Assembly: GCA_027349615.1 (NCBI GenBank) | Contig: DAIEML010000083.1 | Location: 1-9,242 of the forward strand | Length of the DNA: 9,242 bases | Source: Ignavibacteriales bacterium | GTDB lineage: Bacteria; Bacteroidota; Ignavibacteria; Ignavibacteriales; Ignavibacteriaceae | Direction: 5' to 3' | Shown here: positions 1 through 5,319 of the stretch, piece by piece | How the letters are laid out: the number at the start of each line of letters is the position of its first letter | How positions within the stretch are numbered: position 1 is the first letter of the stretch | Position numbers and translations under genes: made by a program | The notes under the pieces: generated by a model | Database searches by the model: none | What the model saw: only the letters and a program-made list of their open reading frames with translations | What the model was told of the DNA's origin: nothing

Positions 1-471
1 GAAATGAAAACCTCTGCCATCGGACCAAAAGAAACGCTTGGTACTCAGCTTAACCGGTTGATTAAAGAATACAATTACTCAAATACGATTCAGCTTGAAG
101 AAAACGAAAAAGGTATAACAATTCATATTTTGGATGATGTTCTTTTCTCCTCTGGAAGTGCGAATCTTACTGAAAGTTCTTTAACTGTGCTTCATCGGTT
201 AGCTGCAATAATTAAAGAATTGCCTAACGATATAAGAATTGAAGGTCACACAGATGATGTTCCAATTAGTACTTCTCAATTTCCATCTAATTGGCATTTA
301 TCTGTAACACGCGCACTAAACACAGCTTATTATTTAATTAATAATGAAGATCTTTCTCCGGAAAAAGTTTCAATTGTCGGATACTCAGAATATAAACCGA
401 TTGCAACCAACGATACACCGGATGGAAGAGCGTCAAATAGAAGAGTTGATATTGTAATAATAAAAAAATGA
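1..471 (+). CDS. motB: MotB/PomB-family stator protein, C-terminal part (5' end outside window)
   Basis: This is the peptidoglycan-binding end of a flagellar stator B subunit, which anchors the ion-driven stator to the cell wall around the motor. The frame is open from base 1, so the Met at base 4 is probably internal and the short N-terminal tail, membrane helix and ion-binding Asp lie upstream of the window. Counting from that Met, an OmpA/MotB C-terminal domain covers about residues 38-155, with GHTDDVP at 81-87, FPSNWHLSVTRA at 93-104, GYSEYKP at 126-132 and NRRVDI at 145-150. The FPSNW..S..RA and NDT.DGRASNRRV pattern is that of the Bacillus/Aquifex/PomB-like branch, unlike the second motB at 2703. 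The fliW start follows 6 bases after the stop, so it heads or sits within the motility operon; a matching motA is expected just upstream. An OmpA-like lipoprotein is the alternative, made unlikely by the context. Confidence 0.85.
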   Translation, partial: EMKTSAIGPKETLGTQLNRLIKEYNYSNTIQLEENEKGITIHILDDVLFSSGSANLTESSLTVLHRLAAIIKELPNDIRIEGHTDDVPISTSQFPSNWHLSVTRALNTAYYLINNEDLSPEKVSIVGYSEYKPIATNDTPDGRASNRRVDIVIIKK

Positions 472-477
472 TGAGTT

Positions 478-858
478 ATGAAATTAAATACAAATAAATT
501 TGGCGAAATTGATTTTGATGAAAAACTGATTATTAAATTTTCATCAGGGCTTTTTGGATTTGAGCAATTAAAAGATTATTTGCTTATTAAAGTTGATGAT
601 GAAATATTTCACTGGCTAAATTCAGTTGAAGAACCGGATATAGCTTTACCATTAATTGCTTTAAGATTAATTGACGACTCATTTCCTCAAGAAAAAAATA
701 ATGAAGCTTTCGGAGTCGTAACAATGAATTCAGATGTTTTAAAAATTACGGTTAATCTAAAAGCACCGATATTTATTGATCAAAATGCAAAGAGCGGTTT
801 TCAAAAAATTTTAGATAATGATAAATATCCGATCAAATATAATCTTTTTAAAGGTTAG
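478..858 (+). CDS. fliW: FliW, flagellar assembly factor and CsrA antagonist
   Basis: FliW binds CsrA and blocks its RNA binding, and it also binds flagellin; free flagellin titrates FliW so that CsrA shuts off flagellin translation (known from Bacillus subtilis). Family hallmarks are visible: the opening FGEIDFDEKLIIKFSSGLFGFE (residues 8-29), FHWLNSVEEPDIALPL (44-59), VNLKAPIFIDQNAKSGFQKIL (92-112) and the closing DKYPIKYNLF. At 126 residues it is somewhat shorter than the usual 130-150; the segment after the WLNSVEEPD strand (about 60-82) lacks the longer acidic stretch many homologs carry. The start is the first ATG after the preceding stop, with no clear Shine-Dalgarno, suggesting coupling to the upstream gene. 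csrA begins 16 bases downstream, the usual fliW-csrA pairing. Confidence 0.95.
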   Translation: MKLNTNKFGEIDFDEKLIIKFSSGLFGFEQLKDYLLIKVDDEIFHWLNSVEEPDIALPLIALRLIDDSFPQEKNNEAFGVVTMNSDVLKITVNLKAPIFIDQNAKSGFQKILDNDKYPIKYNLFKG

Positions 859-870
859 GAAACACGGATA
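857..870 (+). promoter_or_regulatory. Candidate CsrA-binding GGA motifs in the csrA leader
   Basis: The 16-base gap before csrA has two GGA triplets, at 858-860 and 866-868. The second sits in ACACGGAT, close to the ACARGGAU core of the known CsrA binding consensus, 6 bases before the csrA ATG where bound CsrA would block ribosome entry. The first is also the only Shine-Dalgarno-like run (AGGA), about 14 bases from the ATG. Feedback on csrA's own translation is a reasonable inference, but GGA triplets are common and no strong hairpin presents either one. Confidence 0.35.
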
Positions 871-874
871 AACT

Positions 875-1132
875 ATGCTAATACTTACAAGAAAAATAAA
901 TGAAGAAATAAAAATCGGATCGGATATATCAATTAAAATTTTATCCATTTCCGAAGGACAAATTAAACTAGGCATTTCGGCTCCGGAAGATGTTGAGATT
1001 TTTAGAAGCGAGATTTATGAAAAGGTTAAGCAGGTTACAATTGAAGCATCAATACAAGGTAAACAACAGCCAATGGATAAATCTAAATTAAAGGTAAATC
1101 AAATTAGAAAATTAGGTAAAGAAAATGAATGA
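875..1132 (+). CDS. csrA: CsrA, carbon storage/flagellin translational regulator
   Basis: CsrA is a small dimeric RNA-binding protein that recognises GGA motifs in mRNA leaders and usually represses translation; next to fliW its classical target is flagellin mRNA. The sequence opens with MLILTRKINEEIKIG, which carries the RNA-contacting LTR strand, continues with ISIKILSISEGQIKLGISAPEDVEIFR, and has the conserved RNA-binding Arg in FRSEIYEKV (Arg at residue 44). The core ends near residue 60. A lysine- and glutamine-rich tail of about 25 residues follows, giving 85 residues against about 61 in E. coli. Longer C-terminal ends are a feature of CsrA proteins that bind FliW. The stop overlaps the start of the next gene by 8 bases. 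Confidence 0.96.
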   Translation: MLILTRKINEEIKIGSDISIKILSISEGQIKLGISAPEDVEIFRSEIYEKVKQVTIEASIQGKQQPMDKSKLKVNQIRKLGKENE

Positions 1133-1331
1133 GGATAAAATAACGATTCTGATTGTTGATGATTCTGATATTGTAAGACACTCTTTGAAAAACTTTTTTA
1201 GTGATTACAATTTTGAAGTAATAACTTGCACTGACGGATTGGAAGGAATACAAAAAGCGGCAGAATCAAAACCAGCAATTATATTTCTTGATTTAATGAT
1301 GCCGAATCTTGACGGCGTAAAAATACTTTAA
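1125..1331 (+). CDS. Truncated receiver fragment (N-terminal half)
   Basis: This is what would be made if the TAA at 1329-1331 is real and terminates: 68 residues covering roughly the first three strands and two helices of a CheY fold, ending just after the phospho-acceptor loop. It has Asp12, Asp13 and Asp56 but lacks the conserved Ser and Lys that complete the active site, so it is unlikely to fold or signal alone. It starts within the csrA stop region, and GAGGAT inside its first codons (1131-1136) is another GGA-type site. Confidence 0.35.
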   Translation: MNEDKITILIVDDSDIVRHSLKNFFSDYNFEVITCTDGLEGIQKAAESKPAIIFLDLMMPNLDGVKIL

Positions 1332-1406
1332 GTAATTAAAGTTCTTGATCATATCAAAACTATTCCGGTTATAGTAATTAGTGGTAATACAAACCGAACG
1401 AATGTT

Positions 1407-1844
1407 TTGGCAGCAATTGAAGCTGGTGCGGATAGAGTAATTTCAAAGCCGCTTCAAAAAGAAATTATAATTAAAAATATCAATGAATTATTAGGCCCAG
1501 AGTTTTTGCAAAAAGCAAAAAATTCAAAAATGTTCTCACAATCTGAATCGAATGACATTCGTAAAAAATTAGTTTCTATGTTTTTAAACAGCTATCCAAC
1601 AAAAAAAGAAACTATGCAGAGTGCTCTTCGCCGTGCTGATAAAGATGTTCTGAAAACTGTTGTACATGAGTTTAGAGGAGCTGGCGGTGCGATAGGACTT
1701 CCAAACTTAACTGTAATTTGCGGTTTAATTGAAGATCAATTATCTGGACTTGACGTGAACTGGAGCCAGATAAATTTAATGTGTAATCAAGTGTTTTCAA
1801 TAATTAGTGAAATTGAAGAATCAAACTCAACAGTAGAACAATAA
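1407..1844 (+). CDS. Hpt-domain fragment (C-terminal half of the interrupted regulator)
   Basis: This is the remainder of the interrupted gene in the same frame. The first usable start codon is TTG at 1407, inside the receiver remnant and with no Shine-Dalgarno. The first ATG is at 1530 and would give a 104-residue protein, close to a free-standing Hpt domain, with the histidine at codon 1665-1667 in the HEFRG motif and an amphipathic helical pattern on either side. A standalone phosphotransfer protein from 1530 is conceivable, but no ribosome site supports it. It matters mainly because the region shows no further damage, so the break is recent or not a true break. Confidence 0.35.
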   Translation: MAAIEAGADRVISKPLQKEIIIKNINELLGPEFLQKAKNSKMFSQSESNDIRKKLVSMFLNSYPTKKETMQSALRRADKDVLKTVVHEFRGAGGAIGLPNLTVICGLIEDQLSGLDVNWSQINLMCNQVFSIISEIEESNSTVEQ

Positions 1845-1845
1845 T

Positions 1846-2700
1846 ATGTTTATAATTGTAGGATTTTTAGTAGTTGTAGTTGCAATCGTAACTGGTTTTC
1901 TTATTGCTGGTGGTAATTTAGTTCTTCTTCTTCAATGGGCAGAATTTATTATCATTGGTGGTGCTGCAGTTGGAAGCGTATTAATAGCATCACCGCTTTC
2001 GTTAATTAAAAAAATCATTGCAGAAATTCCAAAATCGATAAAGCCAAACCATTACAACAAACAAGATTATCTGGACCTTCTAAAATCATTTAATGAATTA
2101 TTTTTATTAGCACAAAGAGACGGATTATTAGCAATTGAAAAACATATTGAAAATCCTTTGGAGAGTGATATACTTTCAAAAAACAAAAAGTTTGTTGAAA
2201 ATGAACTGACGAGAAATTTTTTCTCTGACACAATGAAAGTAATGCTTTCTGGTGGCGTTCCACCTCATGAACTTGAGGAATTAATTGATACGGAAATTGA
2301 AACTTTCGAACTTGAAGCAAAACCATTTTCTGCATCGCTTGCAAGAGTTGGAGATTCATTGCCTGGATTAGGAATTGTTGCTGCCGTTTTGGGAATTATT
2401 GTAACCATGGCTTCGATTGATAAAGGTGCAGAAGTAGTTGGCGAACACGTTGCTGCAGCACTTGTTGGAACTTTTATGGGGGTTTTAATGGCTTATGGAT
2501 TTATTAATCCGCTTGCTGCTAATATGGAACATAATTTAGAAGGTCGAATTAGAGTTTTTCAAACTATTAAAGCATGTATAGTAGCTTATGCAAAAGGTAA
2601 TCCTCCGATCATTGCAATTGAAATTGCTAGAAGAACAATTTTTTCTGAAGAACGACCAACTTTCTCTGAACTTGAAAATTATGTAAGAGGGAAAAGTTAA
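1846..2700 (+). CDS. motA: MotA, flagellar motor stator protein (E. coli-type)
   Basis: MotA forms the ring of the proton-driven stator and pushes on FliG in the rotor. At 284 residues it matches the long E. coli-type MotA (295). Helices TM1 (about 1-21) and TM2 (27-49) open the protein. The cytoplasmic loop has Arg91 and Glu98 in LLAQRDGLLAIEKHIENP, corresponding to the Arg90/Glu98 torque residues of E. coli. TM3 begins at RVGDSLPGLGIVAAVLGIIV with Pro173, and TM4 ALVGTFMGVLMAYGFINPLA contains Pro222, the two prolines needed for coupling ion flow to movement. The start lies 1 base after the preceding stop with no Shine-Dalgarno, so translation may be coupled to the Hpt reading frame. motB follows after 2 bases. 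Confidence 0.96.
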   Translation: MFIIVGFLVVVVAIVTGFLIAGGNLVLLLQWAEFIIIGGAAVGSVLIASPLSLIKKIIAEIPKSIKPNHYNKQDYLDLLKSFNELFLLAQRDGLLAIEKHIENPLESDILSKNKKFVENELTRNFFSDTMKVMLSGGVPPHELEELIDTEIETFELEAKPFSASLARVGDSLPGLGIVAAVLGIIVTMASIDKGAEVVGEHVAAALVGTFMGVLMAYGFINPLAANMEHNLEGRIRVFQTIKACIVAYAKGNPPIIAIEIARRTIFSEERPTFSELENYVRGKS

Positions 2701-2702
2701 AG

Positions 2703-3479
2703 ATGAGTTCAATGGGATCGGATTCTCCGCCGAGAATAGTTAAGAAAATAAAAAAGCATGGCGGTCATCATGGCGGTGCTTGGAAAGTTGCATATGCTGA
2801 TTTCGTAACAGCTATGATGGCATTGTTCATAGTGCTTTGGGTATTAAGTCAAAGCGCAAAAGTTCAAAAGCTTGTTGCTAACTATTTTAAAAACCCGATT
2901 GGATTTTCAAATAAAGGGAAAGATATTTTAGTAGGGAATGAACAAAGTATAATGGATAACAAAGCAGAGTATGTTCAATCATCTCGTGCCAAAGAAATGG
3001 ATGTTTTGCAGAAGATGGGAAATAAAATTCTTGGTGAATTATCTGAAAATCCGGAATTCAGTACATTAGCTGGGCAAATTAAAATTGAGTTTGTAAAAGA
3101 AGGATTAAAAATTGAAATAGTTGATTCTTCCAAAGATTTATTTTTTGAAATCGGTACTGCGAAATTAACAAAACCTGCATTTTTACTTTTGCAAAAGATG
3201 GGCGATGAACTATCAAAATTACCAAACAAAATAATTATTGAAGGTCATACCGATTCGCGGCCATACGGCTCTGGTCCAAATGGCTATACGAATTTTGAAT
3301 TGAGTGCTGATCGCTCAAATGCAGCAAGGCGAGCATTGACTTCTAATCTAATGCCCGATAGCCAGATTGATCAAGTTCGCGGTTATGCTGATAGAAGGCT
3401 TCGTGATAAAGCTGACCCATTTAGCTTTGTAAACCGAAGGATTAGTATTATTGTCAAATACATGGAAAACTCAGAATGA
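2703..3479 (+). CDS. motB: MotB, flagellar motor stator protein (E. coli-type)
   Basis: MotB pairs with the MotA encoded just before it; its single membrane helix carries the proton-binding Asp and its periplasmic domain grips peptidoglycan. The basic, His-rich N-terminus (KKIKKHGGHHGGAWKVAYAD) and helix at about residues 32-51 match E. coli MotB closely, with the proton-accepting Asp at residue 33 in YADFVTAMMALFIVLW. The OmpA-like domain (about 135-255) has GHTDSRPYG at 181-189, FELSADRSNAARRAL at 198-212 and NRRISII at 244-250, again the E. coli pattern. At 258 residues it has a shorter tail and linker than E. coli's 308. The helix suggests proton rather than sodium use. Its stop overlaps the next start as ATGA. 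Confidence 0.96.
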   Translation: MSSMGSDSPPRIVKKIKKHGGHHGGAWKVAYADFVTAMMALFIVLWVLSQSAKVQKLVANYFKNPIGFSNKGKDILVGNEQSIMDNKAEYVQSSRAKEMDVLQKMGNKILGELSENPEFSTLAGQIKIEFVKEGLKIEIVDSSKDLFFEIGTAKLTKPAFLLLQKMGDELSKLPNKIIIEGHTDSRPYGSGPNGYTNFELSADRSNAARRALTSNLMPDSQIDQVRGYADRRLRDKADPFSFVNRRISIIVKYMENSE

Positions 3480-3874
3480 AAAATATTTTAATAATTGAAG
3501 ATGATCCATTCACGATAGATTTTTATCTTTTTATTTTCAAGAAGGCTGGGTTCAATCCTATTGTGATGGAAGATGGCGATAAGGTTATTGAATTTCTCAC
3601 ATCAAATAAAATAAATTTGATAATAATGGATATAAATTTGAAGAATACTTATCTTAACGGTGCGAAGATTGACGGCATAAAACTTTCAAATTATATAAAA
3701 AACAAAAACGGCATTGCAAATGTTCCAATTATGCTGGTGACTGCATATTCTCCTTCAATTAAAGGAGAAAATTTTTATAAAGAAAGTCTTGCCGAAGATT
3801 TTATTACTAAACCAATTGTAGATTTCAATTTATTAATACGCAAGGTTAATAACTTAATTAAAGATGAAGAATAA
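3476..3874 (+). CDS. Single-domain response regulator (CheY-like)
   Basis: A stand-alone receiver domain of 132 residues and nothing more. Active-site residues are all present: acidic pair Asp9/Asp10 in IIEDDP, phospho-acceptor Asp52 in IIMDINL, Thr89 in MLVTAY and Lys112 in FITKPI. The loop after Asp52 is longer than in CheY: NLKNTYLNGAKIDGIKLSNYIK replaces the short MP..DG turn. I recall this extended N-T...G...DG form in a subgroup of single-domain receivers of unknown output. With no output domain it must act by protein contact or as a phosphate sink or relay. It is coupled to motB by ATGA and overlaps the next gene by 11 bases. Too diverged in this loop to call CheY itself. Confidence 0.9.
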   Translation: MKNILIIEDDPFTIDFYLFIFKKAGFNPIVMEDGDKVIEFLTSNKINLIIMDINLKNTYLNGAKIDGIKLSNYIKNKNGIANVPIMLVTAYSPSIKGENFYKESLAEDFITKPIVDFNLLIRKVNNLIKDEE

Positions 3875-4517
3875 AGTCTTAATAGTTGAAGATGAAAAAG
3901 ATACATTGTTTATTCTAAATAAACTTTTATCAAAAAACGATTATGAGGTATTCACTGCGACCAACGGCCAGGAAGGTCTTGAAATATTAAACCAAATTGT
4001 TCCGGAAGTAATTATTGCGGATTGGACGATGCCGGTAATGGATGGCTTAGAATTCTGTAACATTGTTAAGAAAAATGAAAAGTATAAATTAATTTATTTC
4101 ATCATTTTAACTGCAAGAGCTTCGCTTAAAGACCGTGTTACTGGGCTTGATGTGGGCGCTGACGATTTTTTAGTTAAGCCGGTTCAAAACCAGGAATTGC
4201 TTGCAAGAATAAGATCCGGAATAAGAATTCACAATCTTCAAAATGAATTAAAAAGTATTGAACATGACAGAGCCATTATTGAAATGGCATGCACGATCGG
4301 ACACAAAATTAATAACCCTCTAAGCAGCTTGGTTATAACGTTAAATAACATAGAAGATGAAATTAAATCCGGCAGAGAAAAATTATTCGAAGAAGACTTT
4401 AATGTAATCAATCAGTCAATTGAACGAATAAAAACACTTGTCAATGATCTTACCAATTTAAAAAATCCGGAAGTGATAAATTACACGGATAGTAATAAAA
4501 TGATTAAATTGGATTAA
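3864..4517 (+). CDS. Response regulator: receiver fused to an orphan DHp-like (HisKA) domain
   Basis: Residues 1-120 are a receiver with Glu9/Asp10, phospho-acceptor Asp53 in IIADWTMPVMDG, Thr83 in IILTARAS and Lys105 in DDFLVKPVQ. A helical linker (about 120-140) leads to a helical pair resembling the dimerisation/phosphotransfer domain of histidine kinases, with His147 in IGHKINNPLSSL, like the AHEINNPL H-box, then a second helix ending near residue 200. No N, G1 or G2 boxes follow: the protein ends at 217, so it cannot bind ATP by this fold. The residue after His147, normally Glu/Asp and needed for catalysis in HisKA kinases, is Lys here. Inference: a dimeric phosphotransfer or phosphatase module rather than a kinase. 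It overlaps the preceding regulator by 11 bases and is the last gene of the packed operon. Confidence 0.88.
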   Translation: MKNKVLIVEDEKDTLFILNKLLSKNDYEVFTATNGQEGLEILNQIVPEVIIADWTMPVMDGLEFCNIVKKNEKYKLIYFIILTARASLKDRVTGLDVGADDFLVKPVQNQELLARIRSGIRIHNLQNELKSIEHDRAIIEMACTIGHKINNPLSSLVITLNNIEDEIKSGREKLFEEDFNVINQSIERIKTLVNDLTNLKNPEVINYTDSNKMIKLD

Positions 4518-4574
4518 CCCCCTCAATTTTCCCGTAATTATTTCGATTATAAGTTGAGAATGTATGCACAAACT

Positions 4575-4600
4575 GAAAAGTTAAGGGCTTTTTGTTTTAA
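4575..4600 (+). terminator. Weak candidate terminator after the motility operon
   Basis: A short stem pairs AAAAG (4576-4580) with CTTTT (4588-4592) around a 7-base loop, running into TTGTTTT. It lies 58 bases past the last operon stop and is the best terminator-like element in the gap, but the stem is only five pairs and AT-rich, so transcription may well continue into the next gene. Confidence 0.25.
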
Positions 4601-4608
4601 AAATAGTT

Positions 4609-4630
4609 CAAAACTTCAACTTAAGTTTTG
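4609..4630. repeat. 8-bp perfect inverted repeat upstream of the 4660 gene
   Basis: Arms CAAAACTT (4609-4616) and AAGTTTTG (4623-4630) flank a 6-base spacer, 29 bases before the ATG at 4660. No T-run follows, so it does not look like a terminator. TCAACTTA at 4616-4623, spanning its loop, is also the exact complement of TAAGTTGA at 4550-4557, so two mutually exclusive foldings or a dyad operator are possible. AT-rich background makes this tentative. The rest of the 142-base gap shows no convincing promoter. Confidence 0.4.
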
Positions 4631-4659
4631 GTAATTCATGCATTTCCAAGGTTAAATAA

Positions 4660-5319
4660 ATGCTAAACAAAATAGATAATATTAGCGCGGGAAGTGAGTA
4701 CGGTAAAACCAGCAGATCTGCCGGTTACATAGGAAATTTTGCATCTGCATATACTCATCGTGTAGATAACCACGATTCGGTGAATATTTCGCCTGCGCTT
4801 CAATTCTTAAATCAAGTTCATTGGAGATTGAAAGAATTCAAACATGTTGAAAATGAAAAATTGTTTTTAAGCTTTATTGTTTCCGATGTAGAATTTCAAA
4901 CTTCTGTCGATTTAATAAATTTTGAACAGTTGAAATATCTTAATTACCATACGATCAAAAATTTTAAAATTAGTACCGAACCAAAATCTATTTTATTTGA
5001 TTATTCAGCAAAAATTTATGAAGTAAGATATGACAACGAACCTGAACTAATAAATTTTTCGGCTTTAAATGTTTTTTTCCAAAGAGTATTTGACTTGCGG
5101 ATTAATCGAGAACTTACACGAAATGATAAATTTATTTTAGATGATTTAGTAAATGGTCTAACAACAGGATTAAAAACTGAATTTGTTCAGCTTAACAATC
5201 AAATTTTTATTTTTGTTAATAAATTGGTCGGAATTAAAATTCATACCAAAGAAAAAACAGACTCTAATTTCAATGAATCCTTAATAATAAAAAGTATAAA
5301 AATTACAGATGCCAAATAG
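4660..5319 (+). CDS. Hypothetical protein coupled to the downstream histidine kinase
   Basis: I do not recognise this 219-residue protein. It has no signal peptide or membrane helix and looks soluble and cytoplasmic. The N-terminal 35 residues are low in hydrophobic residues and rich in Gly, Ser, Asn and Tyr, probably disordered. A short motif DSVNISPALQFL (39-50) follows, then a mixed alpha/beta region. The D.V.IS..A run is loosely like the segment in FlgM and other small flagellar proteins, but length and the remainder do not fit FlgM. The start has a weak Shine-Dalgarno (AAGG at 4648-4651). Its last 11 bases overlap the kinase start, so the two are probably made together; a sensor partner or adaptor is the plain inference. 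Confidence 0.75.
   Translation: MLNKIDNISAGSEYGKTSRSAGYIGNFASAYTHRVDNHDSVNISPALQFLNQVHWRLKEFKHVENEKLFLSFIVSDVEFQTSVDLINFEQLKYLNYHTIKNFKISTEPKSILFDYSAKIYEVRYDNEPELINFSALNVFFQRVFDLRINRELTRNDKFILDDLVNGLTTGLKTEFVQLNNQIFIFVNKLVGIKIHTKEKTDSNFNESLIIKSIKITDAK

Larger units (their letters stand above)
1125..1844 (+). pseudogene. Response regulator, receiver plus Hpt domain, interrupted by an in-frame TAA
   Basis: Reading one frame from the ATG at 1125 to the TAA at 1842-1844 gives a 239-codon two-domain protein with a single stop, TAA at 1329-1331 (codon 69), and no frameshift. Before the stop are the receiver's acidic pair (Asp12, Asp13) and phospho-acceptor Asp56 in FLDLMMPNLDG. After it the same frame continues with TIPVIVISGNT (Ser86) and RVISKPL (Lys108), the rest of a normal receiver at normal spacing. 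A helical Hpt domain follows from about residue 136, with phospho-accepting His181 in HEFRGAGGAIGL (Arg replaces the usual Lys after the His). Codon 69 would be explained by CAA or another one-base neighbour of TAA. The start overlaps csrA by 8 bases and motA starts 1 base after the final stop. It may be a real recent nonsense mutation, a sequencing error, or a gene rescued by readthrough or reinitiation. Confidence 0.8.

Noticed and set aside
1329..1331. TAA reassigned to a sense codon in this organism
   Set aside because: Genes with clear family-length ends (motA, the 3476 regulator, the reductase) stop at TAA, so a global code change is excluded; only local readthrough remains possible.
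2090..2359. Open frame of 89 codons on the minus strand inside motA
   Set aside because: It lies wholly within the well-supported motA, has no domain pattern and reads as the antisense shadow of its codons.
2975..3229. Open frame of 84 codons on the minus strand inside motB
   Set aside because: Antisense shadow of a confidently identified gene, with no recognisable motif.
4591..4630. Bacteroidota-type promoter before the 4660 gene (TTTG at 4591, TAAGTTTT at 4622)
   Set aside because: The -7 half is off by one base and the 27-base spacing is far longer than the usual 19-21.
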